From NCBI GenBank assembly GCA_963277665.1, contig OY728120.1, positions 422,722,138 to 422,786,137 of the forward strand: a DNA stretch of 64,000 bases, given 5' to 3'. Position 1 is the stretch's first letter, and every line of letters begins with the position of its first letter. A program made the position numbers and the translations under genes. The notes under the pieces were generated by a model that saw nothing but the letters and a program-made list of their open reading frames with translations, did not search any database and was not told the DNA's origin. The stretch comes from Viscum album. Lineage: Eukaryota; Streptophyta; Magnoliopsida; Santalales; Viscaceae. Of this stretch, positions 37,881-49,690 are shown one piece after another.

Positions 37881-38542
37881 CACCTCTTGAAAAATGAAAT
37901 AATTGATAGGAAATTAAGGATACATTTCAAAATTTTGGATCTTTAGAGCGAACCTAATTGTAAATTTTTCACCCATCTTGAAATTGATGATGTAGTGGTT
38001 CACATATCAGTGGACTAATTAATGTCAAGAAGAATTGGATTCCCTCAAGAAATACCTCTTCAGCCGACTGTTATTGATGCCACCTATTGATGGAAATATC
38101 CTCATAGTATACATGACATCCTTAGAGTCATCACTAGGTTATTTGATCACACAAAATAATGATACTGGTAAAGAAAACATCATTTATTAACTCTGTCGAA
38201 CCATGCATGATATAGAGACTCAATATTCATATATTTAGAAAAGATACATGGTGTAAATAATTATAGTTAAGATGGTTTGGAACTACCTATAACCCCATGG
38301 GATCCATTTGGACTCCCTCCAAACCCACTCAAAATTATCCTCAGTCGTTTGATTCTTATAGGAAGTCTTACATGGTGGTACATTTTCTTGCTACATTTTG
38401 ATATATAGTTTTGCCTTAGAATGTAATGAAGGGCCAACCATTACCAGAATTCCTCTTTGAGAACCCCTCTACAGAAGTTACATTATCAAATAATTAACAA
38501 CCTGATAAATAAATATTATATTTTTTGGATTTCCCATGATCA

Positions 38543-38870
38543 TGGGAGATGTACTTTGATGGTGTTTCCATAAGTCCAATTTGGAAGAGAATAGAATATC
38601 TGAATTATTATAATATCATGTTAGGAATTGCTTTTTTCTTCATCAGGAAGGTAGTTTTTCCATATTCTATCATGTTATTTGAAGGTGGTACAAAAATTTA
38701 GGTATACTATCAGTGTCTCATTTCAGTCCTAGAATTTGACCTCCATGTACCATTGAACGAAATATAGAGAAAGGGTGATTTAGAATTGATATGCATGATG
38801 ATAAGTGGAGATTATTAAATCTAAAAAGACGAGATAATTCCCTTATGATATTATGTATGAATGTTAATAG
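38543..38870 (+). pseudogene. Archaeal-type RNase H remnant (second RNase H), Tat type
   Basis: WEMYFDGVSISPIWKRIEY at 38,543-38,599 matches the opening W.LYFDGA....G.GAGI of the additional RNase H found in Tat-lineage elements, with the catalytic Asp kept. LFEGGTKI.VYYQCLISVLEF fits the family's LEF..TNN.AEYEALI.GLE with the Glu lost. GDLELI near 38,770 corresponds to GDS.LVI, again one residue off. It lies between RT and integrase, the diagnostic position. The first RNase H would fall at about 38.0-38.4 kb, where I see only scattered similarity. Confidence 0.65.
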
Positions 38871-39189
38871 AAAATATTTCTTCAGATCAAGCATTGGATT
38901 CTATCATGTTATCATAGAGTGCTCATGAAGATGAATTGGAAAATTCAGCTATAATAATGGAATTTCCAAATCCAGATGAAATAGTCATCATCATTTCTCT
39001 TAATCAAATGATTTCATGATTTTTTATCATAGTAGAGGAAAAAATTAAAATCGATCTCATACCAAAGCCATATTTCCCTTCAAAGGTATGGATGACACCC
39101 ATCATGGAATATCACCTGGACGATGTAATTCAACCAAGTAAGGTTGAAATAGTGTAGGTCTCGTGATGAGCGGTGAATTTCACTCTTTA

Positions 39190-40452
39190 TGATGGACCTG
39201 GTCACAAAACATTATTCTAAATGAAATTATATGATGGAGTCCTTCACATATTTTTTTATGGATAAGAGAGTGTGGATTCTATCGAACAAGTACATATATG
39301 AACCTCTAGTGCCCAAAAATTATGTCACATGCTTTCCGATCAACTCATAAAGCTTTGGTAATTATGGCTGCTGAGGATGAATGATTGTGAAAAATTCACC
39401 TTAAAGTGTCATACTTTCCATGTGAATTACTAATTCATTCATCAACCCCGGTAGTTTATATATAAAAATATATATGTATGGTCATTTACTACATGGGGAA
39501 TGGAAATTGTTGGACCATATCCTCTAGCTATTTCTAAGAAGATCATGTACATATTTATTCTTGCTAACATTTTCGCCAAATGGGATGAGTCAATAACCCT
39601 CAAGGAAGTTTAATCCAAAATTATTGTTATATTTTCAATAGATAATATCATTACTAGATTTCATGTCCGTCGTACCATTTTGATGGAAAATGAAAACAAT
39701 TTCCATTATTCTGAGGTGGAGATTCTATACCAGAATTATAATATCAACTCCAACCATTCATCCCATTATCAGTAAGTGCAAAATGGATACATGGAGGCTT
39801 TAAACAAGGCCATGTCAAACATACTCCAGAATATGGTGGATATAGATATGAATTCTTGGAATAATAATCTCTTTCACACCTTATGGGATTATCAGACTAA
39901 AACCTATACTACAATGTGAGGGACTCCATATTCACTTGTATATGGAAAAAGGTAGTCTTTTCTATTGAGGTTCAGTTTCGATTACTTTTTATTTCCATTT
40001 GGGACCAAATATTTGTAGTTGAGAATTCCCAAAAATGACTGGATGAGCTATGGTAATAGGATGAATAGATATTAAACACCTTGAATAACATGGATGTGTA
40101 TCATAACTAGACATCATTGGACTTTAATAAGAAGGTTTGTCTTCAATCATTCCTCTATGGAGAATTGGTATTGGTCCTCAGAACATTGATAATACTAAGA
40201 ATGAAGTGTTCAATTCATGAGACAATGTGGGAGGGACCTTACTCCATACATAAGGTCCACTCTAATGTATCTTGTTATCTAATTTCAATGTATGGAGATC
40301 TCAAAAAAACTTTAACCAACACAATGTTCCAAAACAAGTACCTGGTTTCGTCACATAGTTTTCTTATTAGTTGCAAGATGTTAAACTGCATAGAACCTAA
40401 TGTGTCCATGTTTTATGACATTAAACATTGTATCATCATCCGTGTTTCATAG
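39190..40452 (+). pseudogene. Integrase remnant, Tat/Ogre type
   Basis: The zinc region is partial: DCEKFTLKCHTFHVNY near 39,385 for DC..FVKKCHKCQ, with the second Cys lost. From 39,491 a long open stretch reads TWGMEIVGPYPLAI and IFAKWDESITLKEV; the family has W.MDIVGP and YFTKWVEA, so the first catalytic Asp is Glu. The second motif TDNG is MENE. NGYMEALNKAMSNIL keeps the catalytic Glu, and GTPYSLVYGKR matches ATPYSLVYG.EAV. At 40,117-40,452 an open frame begins MDFNKKVCLQSF and has MWEGPYSIHKV (GPY at 40,234-40,242), the C-terminal DNA-binding block, then LISMYGDL and FQNKYLV near the end. Block order is complete. Confidence 0.85.
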
Positions 40453-40730
40453 AGATAAACTGAATGACAAGTGGTCCAACATTTAGGAAATTAAACTACA
40501 TAGCACAATTTGTCTTCACCACATGACAATAAACTGTATTGTTAATGTCCTTATTATTTTATGTTATGAAATTCCCAAGAATACATTAGTGGACCCTCCT
40601 AGTGGTCAGTAAAAAGATTTGTATCATTCAAGCACATAACTCACCCATCTCATTTCCACTCCCTAGTTGTACTTGATCCCCATTTCTCCCTATGTTTGGA
40701 TCAGACCAACATGGGTAATAATTATTAAGA

Positions 40731-42330
40731 ACTAATTGTGGCTTGAATCAGTCATGAGAAACATATATAGGGACACGTTGGTCTTATCCCTTGGTTTAGA
40801 AATATTATTTATTTCACGTCATGTGACCATAGGTACTTATTGCATGATCATAAACTGAACTGTTCACTGTAAACTATCGGTGGCTTGATTTTAATTTAAG
40901 TGATATAAGTAGTAATGTGCAGATATCTAATTCTAGGTCCATTAGTGACCATAAAGAAATAATTTTTCATTTCCTTGTGTATGAACTAAATAAATACTTC
41001 GGATTCATCAAAAAAATATGTTTTTATTCTCATATCATTTTGTGTCTGGGGATAAACCATAATACAGAAGATATCTGAAAAAAAAATCAGAAGCCCAATT
41101 CCTCACATCAAACCTCCCATGGTGTTGGAAACCTTTTCTAGAATTACATGTGGCACTATTAATTCCCCAGAAAGATACATAGTGAAACCAATATTTACTA
41201 TCTCAAGTCCATCCACAATATTTAATAAAAAATAAAATCATCTCATGTATTCGTGAATAAGATCAACAGAGGTAGTACCATTCAAGAACTAGGTGTGGCT
41301 CGATACTCATCCTATTGGGATATGTATTGTTTCCCATATCTCTAAAACTATGTCCAAAAAGGATTGAATCATAAATCCCCTTTTCTTTCATGTTCATAAA
41401 ACATATCTATGCAGGGATCCTATAAATGAAAATTTGATGTTTGATTCTCACCACTATTAGATACATTGTGATGCCCAGACATTCATTCTTGGTCCCAACT
41501 GAAATATTTCTATCTCTTCATGACATATCACCTTCATACTTATCCCATGAAATTAAAAAACATGAAATTAGAATAATAACTTGTATCATGATTCTCATTA
41601 TATCAAGACATGAAGTGAAATAGGTATCATATCTTCTAGTCCAGCTGCAATTTAAAAATCCCCACTTCTTGAGTATAAATCAGACCAGCACGAGGAACCT
41701 CTTCAACAACTATGTGGGTCTTGATTCTCACCCATATGAGATATGTCATGATGCATATATTCTACATCCTTCTCCCAGTCACTATATAATGAAAATAATC
41801 CATATATTTTCCTATATCAATGTCATATCTATGTTATGATATTCAATATTAGTTCTCATCTTATGTATGAACCCATATTCAAAGAAACACCCATTATCTT
41901 CCACTTATGAATTCAATTAGGGTGAAGGACCTTTATTCAATATCTAAGTGTGTCTGGATTCTCATTTCATTGAGATATTTAGTGACACCTAGAATATCAA
42001 TCCTTGGACGACCCACATCACAACATAGAAAATTTTTCACTCTCCCATGTATGAGTCTTATTTACATGGATGTTTCAATAGGAGTTCTACTTAATATATG
42101 AACTAGTAATTGTCAGAACTATGTGTGGCATGATTATTTATTTCACAAGATATATAGTGATTCTTGATAACTACCCATGGACCTACCACAATAGTGATTT
42201 TCATATAGGAATCAACCACATCCATTATTTTAGACATTATAATTCATATCTTATGTCCTCTCGGCAAGACTCTGAACTATATTTTACCTCTTGAACTATG
42301 TGTAGATATATTATCATCCCATTTAGATAT
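40731..42330 (+). repeat. Degenerate tandem repeats downstream of integrase, family 1
   Basis: Eight diverged copies of a phrase close to AACTATGTGTGGCTTGATTC, then CATCCCATTGAGATATGTAG, start near 40,731, 40,871, 41,286, 41,431, 41,706, 41,941, 42,116 and 42,292. The intervals (about 140 to 415 bases) are irregular, as if units were deleted or partly lost. They sit between integrase and the 3' LTR. Tandem repeats in this hypervariable 3' region are a known habit of Ogre-type elements. No protein is implied. Confidence 0.6.
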
Positions 42331-42659
42331 GTAGTAAATCCAAGGACTTCTGCCCTAGCTCCATACACATGGGGAAATAAAATTCACAATCTTTGGTATA
42401 CAATCAAAAAATCAATATAGTAGCTTTTATTTTGTGTCCTCTCTATAGAGAGGCCTCTAATGAAAAAAATATGTCTTTATTCTACATATGATTCAGATCT
42501 ATGTAAGGGACTCAAATTCATGTAGAGTATTAGTTTGATGCTTCCTTTTTTCGTTAAACAACTCCATTTTGGATTTCGAACTTCTAATCTAGAATACCAT
42601 CATATATCTATATACATTCCTCGACATTTGATGGAAGAATGTCTAATACGTGAGATCCC

Positions 42660-44420
42660 AATTACCTGACTATGTAGTACATTCCCCAGTTGGTCTTTCA
42701 TAAGTCTCCCACAAAACTATCATGTCATCCTAACGATGACACTATTAGACTATGAAGTATGTACACTAGTTGGCCTTCCAAAAATGAGTTCCAATAATAG
42801 GGTTTTCAACATGCGGTAAAGTCTTTCATGGGAGATTTCTCTTCCATCCCATTTATCTTTTATGATGGTATACTAGAACTCGTAAATAATTTTCCAACCC
42901 TTGTATATTTTTCACATATCCATTCTCCTGACTTGTAATTCTCCAACACCATATTTTATACTTTTACCCTTTCACCTTTTAAATTTATATTGGAAGAACT
43001 ATGGGTCATTTGACCACATAAAATCATTTTTTTCAATAATATTCTTGTCATTATCGTATTTCCTAAAACTAAAGGCACAATACTTGCTACACATTGGTTA
43101 GACCTACGTAGAGAATCTATTTCCAAAATATTTGGAAATTTTGACTTATAATATACCTTATATATTCATGTACTTTATCCATAAACCAAAATATATTCTT
43201 TTGAAAATCAGAATACCCATAAACATTCATCATCTACAAGTGATAGAATGTTATAATTATGGAAGCTCTTTTTCCTAAATATATAGCATATTCTATTATT
43301 ATCATAGGATATGTCTCCACCATAACATTTTTTGTGAGCCAAAGGATCCCACTCTTTGTTTATATAGTATTTAACCAAGTTATACATTCATAAAACATCC
43401 CTCAAAATGGGTTTTTCAATTAGTGGTAAATTTCTTCATGGGAAAGACTACCTATAATGTAAATTTCACTTTTTCCCATACCACCATTCAATGTTAGAAA
43501 TTCCCAAATCATAGGTTAAAATTTTCTCCTTGCATATATGAATATAACAGTACAATTCCATATAGATTACCCTAAATTGGAGAATCAACAAACCATCGAC
43601 AAAATATAAAGGCCCTAAATTATATCCCCTATAATTTCTATTTTCAATACTTTAACCTATATAACGTAATATTCATAATGAAAAACATAAAACTACACAA
43701 CATAATGTACTTAATACATAACATTAAAATAAATAGAATAATATGCAACTATATAAAATTAGTCTACATGACCCCCTAATGTATATTCTTCCTGACATTA
43801 AACTAAATAGCATAATGTATATATTTCATGCCTTTATAATACACAATATAATGTGGTTAATGCGTCACTTTGAACTATGTAGCCCCAAATGTCCTTGTTG
43901 AATGGGTTTAAACTAAAAAACATAACATTACAAATCCATGATCTGAAAAAATTTACCCCACATCACACATAAATTCACTTAGGAGTACATTATTATTCAT
44001 TTAGAATGTTGTAAGAGATGATTCATTTCTTATTAGATGTCTTTCCTTGCAATAGCCACCCACTAGGATCTTAACACATTCAAATCATAAACATTATTTG
44101 TTCATTAGTAAGAGAATGTTTAAATTTAAAAAAAAATACTTTACCAAACAATATAATATGATCTCCCAGTTGGACTTGAATAAAACAACACACCAAATGG
44201 TCATGTCAGCCTATGGATACCACTTATTAACTATGCCGTATGTGACCCAATTTTCCTTTCAGAAAACATCCCCCATAATGGGGTTTTTCAACCATTCGTA
44301 ATTATATTCAAAGTAGATACCTTCTCTACTCATGGATTATATGTTTAAATTCATAAATAAAAAAAATTATCTCATTATTAAACTTTAATGTATCTAAATA
44401 ATATCAAAACAATACTGGAA
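42660..44420 (+). repeat. Degenerate long repeats downstream of integrase, family 2
   Basis: A block centred on CATCCCCCATAATGGGGTTT (variants ATAATAGGGTTTTCAACA and CTCAAAATGGGTTTTTCAAT) recurs near 42,790, 43,400 and 44,268. In the last two copies the preceding 60 bases also align (from GGATCCCACTCTTTG and GGATACCACTTATTA). Spacing is about 610 and 870 bases. A shorter pair (CTATGTAGTACATTCCCCAG and CTATGAAGTATGTACACTAG) lies about 82 bases apart near 42,670 and 42,752. Different from family 1 and still inside the 3' region of the Tat-type element. Confidence 0.5.
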
Positions 44421-45404
44421 ATCGTGACTTGTTTTGTTTATAATTTTGAAATTCATGATGAAAGATGTTCAACCAAAAACACTAGCTATTAAGTCTGACA
44501 TACATAGCATTAAAATACCCATAAAAAAATACATAGTACTTACCAGGTTGAATACCCAAAAAAGGATCTCTGGGTAAAAGTTGAGTCTCATCTTTCTAGA
44601 CCTACACTAAATGTGGTTTAGAAAAAATCGAGTAATGAAAATATAAAAGACACAAATCTTGTTGAGATGAAAACCCAAAAAGTGTGCCATAAGAGAAATC
44701 AAAACCTCACACATTATGTCTCCTCCATATTTGGATTAATATAGAATTTTGGTGATGAAAAAAATGCACAATGTATATATATATATATATCCATACAACT
44801 CTAGTAATAATAGATCTATGATCACTAATCCCCTTGGTTAAGGTAAATATAAAAGATCACCCATCCCTATCATTGTAATTATGATTAGATGATATGAAGA
44901 TGTAATGCTATGGAAATATGTTAGTATATTAAGATTATAAGTGGAAAAAAGGGATGAAGATATTTATGATTTGAAACAATATTCTATTCATTTATTGATC
45001 TAAATCAGAGGAATGTCCACAAAATTGAGTCTCTCTATATTATATTACAATAGGTCCTATACATTACTGTTCAACAATTGAATAGCCTTTTGAGAACCAT
45101 CATCTAAAGGTTAAAACATAATTAGTTCAATCATATGCTCACTAGGCCCCATTGATTAAGAAAACATTAGAGCATCCATCCAAACATGACACATCTCCAA
45201 AACTAAGAAAATTTTATTGGATTGTGTTAAAGTGACCATAATTTTTCTTTGAAACAAGATGCATTTGGTTCTGAAAAAATATAATAATATGGGGGGATTA
45301 TTTGGACACTAAGAAATGTATTCCATGCACTTCTCTTAAAAATTGAAGATCTAAACATCACATTGACCAAAAATGTGGAGTTAATGTAGAAATATGTCTT
45401 TTAC

Positions 45405-45416
45405 AAGAAGAGGGAG
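45405..45416 (+). other. Possible polypurine tract of the Tat-type element
   Basis: AAGAAGAGGGAG lies 17 bases before the inferred 3' LTR start at 45,434. A polypurine tract normally abuts the LTR, so either the LTR begins near 45,417 and its first bases are no longer alignable, or this is a chance purine run. Confidence 0.35.
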
Positions 45417-45916
45417 TATATTATATTTCCATGTGTTGGGATATAAAACAACCTTGACTAGGATAAAAAAGATCACTGTGAAAATATTCATTTTTCATGG
45501 GGGTCAGTGATAGTTTTGAAGTCATGGGCCCGAAGGGCTTGGACCACAACCAAGAACTGACCCCATAGAAGGGCTATGGGATTAGAGCTCATGGTTTGGA
45601 GAAGCTGTTTGTTCAAGTCACCAAAATAATTGTCGATGTGAATGGTACCTACACATGACCTACCAGCATGCCACCCACATACTTGGGTATACTCCTTCTC
45701 CATGGGTCTCATATATTTCCATAAATAGACCTTTAGGGCCTTCACATGTATGGATGAATTTCCCTGAAGTCTGATTGTCACTATGATCACCCCTGTACAT
45801 CACAAAAGTCCTCTAAAACCTCCAATGTAGTATCCCAGTGCCTGAATAGAAAAAATCAAAATGGTTTACTAAGACTTAAGTCCACTCAGGGTTAATATTA
45901 AATAACACTTGCACAC

Positions 45917-45921
45917 ATCAT
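45917..45921. repeat. Target site duplication ATCAT, left copy
   Basis: ATCAT immediately before the solo LTR, repeated at 49,686-49,690. The 5-bp match fixes both ends of the solo LTR and shows that it is one insertion. Confidence 0.8.
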
Positions 45922-48900
45922 TATAACGGCCTGACCCCAGTTTCCCAGAGTCAGTGTATTATTACATAACATTAGAATGATCACAAGAAATACCAAGTCT
46001 CGAAAGACCAATTAGTTTAGTAGTATTGGAAACACTAGATACATTCATAAAGTTTACATTACATCATAAATTGAAAACTACAACAAAATCTTGTCTCCAC
46101 ACTCATAACCCCTTTTACTATCCACGCAGGTCATTCATAAAATACTTCTTCACATCCTGGAAAAATAAAACATAGAAAGGGGTGATCTCAAATTCCTAGT
46201 AAGGATAACAATATAGAGGAAACTTTTATAAATAAGCATAAAAATTTAAGGCAATGTATAACTAAAACAAAAGCCTTTTAAACATGAACATATTCATAAT
46301 ATGGAAAAGATAAAATGATATAATTCCATTTACTTATTCACATGCATATTCTACTAGTCGAATAATCATATGAAATTTCAATAACCACTTTCATAGTGAT
46401 GGAATTCATAATGCTAGACTATCATAACCACATAGCCAAGGCCTCATGCCAAGACTACAAATAAGATTTCATCATGGCCATGTGCCAAGACACTAGTTTG
46501 TCTCATGAGACCGACTGATGCATCAAGGAGCTATAGCGGGTTCTACCCTTCACATATTTAGTCCAATGCATTCCTCATATGAACAGGTTTAACATAACAT
46601 AAACATTCGTATTAAAACTAGCATACGAAATATCAATAATTTTTCCATAAACTATGAATGGTATAAAAATAACACATCCACAGTCAAACAAATCACAAAA
46701 CCTTCAATAAAATATGGAAGATTTTTATCATAATAAATAAACTTCAAATAAGTTTAAAATCTATCAAAGGATGTTGACATAGATGAAATCAAAAATATTT
46801 GAGAGAAATATATCTGTTTTGAAATCATTTAAAAGTAACATAATTATAGAATAAAACTTTTACATTGAAAATATTCTTATAAGCTTGTAAGGGATGCTTT
46901 GAAGAATTTATAATGGAAAAAATCGCCCCACACACCGTATAAGTTAAAAAAATACATTCTTACCTTAATTCTGTCGAAAAGGTTAAAAAGGACCCTGTTT
47001 TGAAAATGATGGAAATATTCCTTTATAAACATCTTTTAAAAAGTCAAAAAGGGTAAAAATGACTTTAACCAATATTCTATAAAATTTTAATAATGTTTTG
47101 AAACACATATTTAAGAAACATGGATGTGGATTATTAGGAGGTCCCGGTAGATAATTACTTATAAACAACTACGGATAATGAATAGATTGTGAAATAAACC
47201 CTTACCTTGTACTTTTCCTTGGTTGAGGGTAGCTTAACCTCATAGATAATTGTAATATAATTGTTATTAAATTATAAAAAAATCACATACATTAATAAGA
47301 TGTCATATATGATCTTTTAACATTGATTTGTTAATAATATCTTAGTATCATCGTTGTTTCGGGTGTTAACTTACTCGTTTTCTTTTATATGCATTGTTAC
47401 GTAGGATGTGTTTATCATTGATAGGTTGTATATTATTCATATCTAGAGTGATATCAAGTCCTTATACATTATTTTTAATCATTAAATGAGAATTATTCTT
47501 GAATGGATACGATGGAGAATGAATCTCATCGTGTTCATGGAGACGGTAGTCCGTACGTACGAACGAGCGACAATATCCTTCTTTTGATATTAAAGTAATA
47601 TATAATTGGATAGTGTTTCATATACACAGAATAATTATCATGTTATATTTTTTATTTACATGAATTACACATCATCATTATACCCATCCAAATAATAATT
47701 TATTGAATAATAATTACACCATGACGTGGAGATTGTAAGCCGTATGTACGCGCGTATGGTGACATGTCATTCAAAGGATTGATATAATAATGAATATGGT
47801 TGTACCATATTTAAAATAACATAACATTATATATAATATACATGAGTTATTATTTTATAGTAACAAAGAAATAAGAAGTTGGAGAAGAAAGGAACTTGAA
47901 AGAGGGTGCTGAAAACATTACCTCTTCTTCAGGTTCTTCCCTTTGATTTGATCAAAAGGGCTCTTTAGGTTGAATCTATGATCAAAATAAGGCCTCTAGG
48001 TTGAAGTTAGGGAATTTGAGAGAGTATTTGGGAAGGGTTTGGCCGATCCAAAAGGCTTTGAATGTGTGAATTAGTGAGAAGGAGGAGTGCCTTTTTTTAA
48101 GAGGGGTGAGAGGCACCTTTGTAAAAGCTAGAAATATTATTTTATAATAAAATTAAATTCTATTGGTAACATCTCCAAAGTTGATTATTTAATTTTTATT
48201 GTGGGGATAGGTTGAAAAAAAATTCAACCAATAGGTTTTAGACCGGTTTGGGTCACTATATTAAACTTTTCTTTTAGTTTTAACTCATAGTTAAGTAGTT
48301 TGACATTTACCATGTCACATTTGATTTTTATATTATATAGTTAATAAAAATACTATATACATCCAAGAGACCCCCAAGTGGTCCATTAATGATACACCTA
48401 TCATGATATAAGTCTCTTGTCTGGCCCTTATATTTTTATGAATTGAATATAAATTAATAATATAATATTTGTTTTAAAAACTCTTTTATGTCAATTATGA
48501 CACTATTGGGTATTTTGTTTTTTATAAATTCATTATAGCATTATTAATTCGATTAAAATATATATACAAAATCCTAATATGTCTTATTAATCTATTAAAT
48601 TATTTTAATTTATAAAAATTCTCAAATTTCATTTATTTAGGTATTTATAATATCAATTAACTTAATCGTTCATTAATATGGTAATTACTGCATCATCATT
48701 GTCTCATAAAATAATTAAATTATTTAATGTTTAAAAATTATAAATAAATTACCATTATGTAGGTAACCCTTTTAGATTTATAATGAATATTTATAGTCTA
48801 AAATATCACACATATAACCCTATGTAAAAATTGTTTTGATAAAAGATATATGCTTATGTCATTTTTGTTTTTATTTTAACTTAATTAATATAAACTGTCC

Positions 48901-49685
48901 TTATCACTTACAAGTGGCTCCATGGGGACCCAAAATCGACCCAAAAGATTCCCATGGTCAGACATGTATCAACGAATAATGTTAGGTCACGTTTTAGGGT
49001 AATTTATTATTATTATAATATAATTTTGTTACCCTTATTTACCAGATTTAACCTTTCACCATGGTAAATAAAATATTTACCAATGTAACTATTAAAAATG
49101 TATAAAAATAAAAGTGACCTATTTACAAAATTTAGACATCATGATTCCAAATATTTAATCCATTTTTCCAAATTCAAAACACATAAGTGGAAAAAATTAA
49201 TTTAAAAATAATTCCCATTGTTAAAACAAAAAGCTTTTTTTAAGAGATAATAACTATCAAAACATTTACAGTTATTTATGTCTGGTATAAATGTGAAATT
49301 ATTTCCAATGGCCAAAATTGTATTAAATAGTAATAACATATTCTAAATATACATTAAAATCACTCAAATTCATAATTTATCACTATTAATTATTTTGATT
49401 AAAAAAGTTGTTTTAATTAATATTTAGTAATTTTCACTATTCATCAAAATATAAAAGTTATTCGAAAAGGTAAACAATTTTACCCTAGGCTAATTTCAAT
49501 ATTCTGAATCCAAAAATGAAGTCCATTTTGAGAGATAAAATTTATAAAATTTCAAAATGTGGGTATTACTATTCATAACGGCTAGTTTGATTGGTTTTGG
49601 TGTGTGATAGAACTCGAAGTTGCGTACAACACACACTATTGTATTAATCAAAGAGAAGTGTATCGTGGAAGATTGGGGTGTTACA
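45922..49685 (-). mobile_element. Solo LTR related to the Tekay-type LTRs
   Basis: 3,764 bp. On the minus strand it starts TGTAACACCCC and ends GGCCGTTATA, the same TG...TA ends as the complete element, and it is flanked by a 5-bp duplication with no internal region. It aligns in order with the Tekay-type LTRs: the CpG-rich GGAGACGGTAGTCCGTACGT motif (47,539), the TTTGATTTGATCAAAAGGGC segment (47,943), the decayed TATA site (48,092-48,100) and the GGTAAATAAAA region near 49,062. It is visibly more diverged from both LTRs than they are from each other, so it belongs to the same family or a sister subfamily. It arose by recombination between the LTRs of a full insertion within the Tat-type 3' LTR. 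Confidence 0.88.
47539..47759. repeat. Paired CpG-rich motif in the solo LTR
   Basis: GGAGACGGTAGTCCGTACGT at 47,539 and GGAGATTGTAAGCCGTATGT at 47,728, each followed by further CpG. The motif occurs as GGAGACGATAAGCCGTACGT at 11,161 and GGAGACGGTAAGTCGTACGT at 19,656 in the complete element's LTRs. These are among the most CpG-dense spots in the window. Confidence 0.6.
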
Positions 49686-49690
49686 ATCAT
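49686..49690. repeat. Target site duplication ATCAT, right copy
   Basis: Matches 45,917-45,921 and begins right after the LTR terminus GGGGTGTTACA. Confidence 0.8.

Noticed and set aside
40731..42330. CRISPR-like array of short repeats
   Set aside because: Spacing is irregular, units are diverged, and the context is a plant retrotransposon 3' region.
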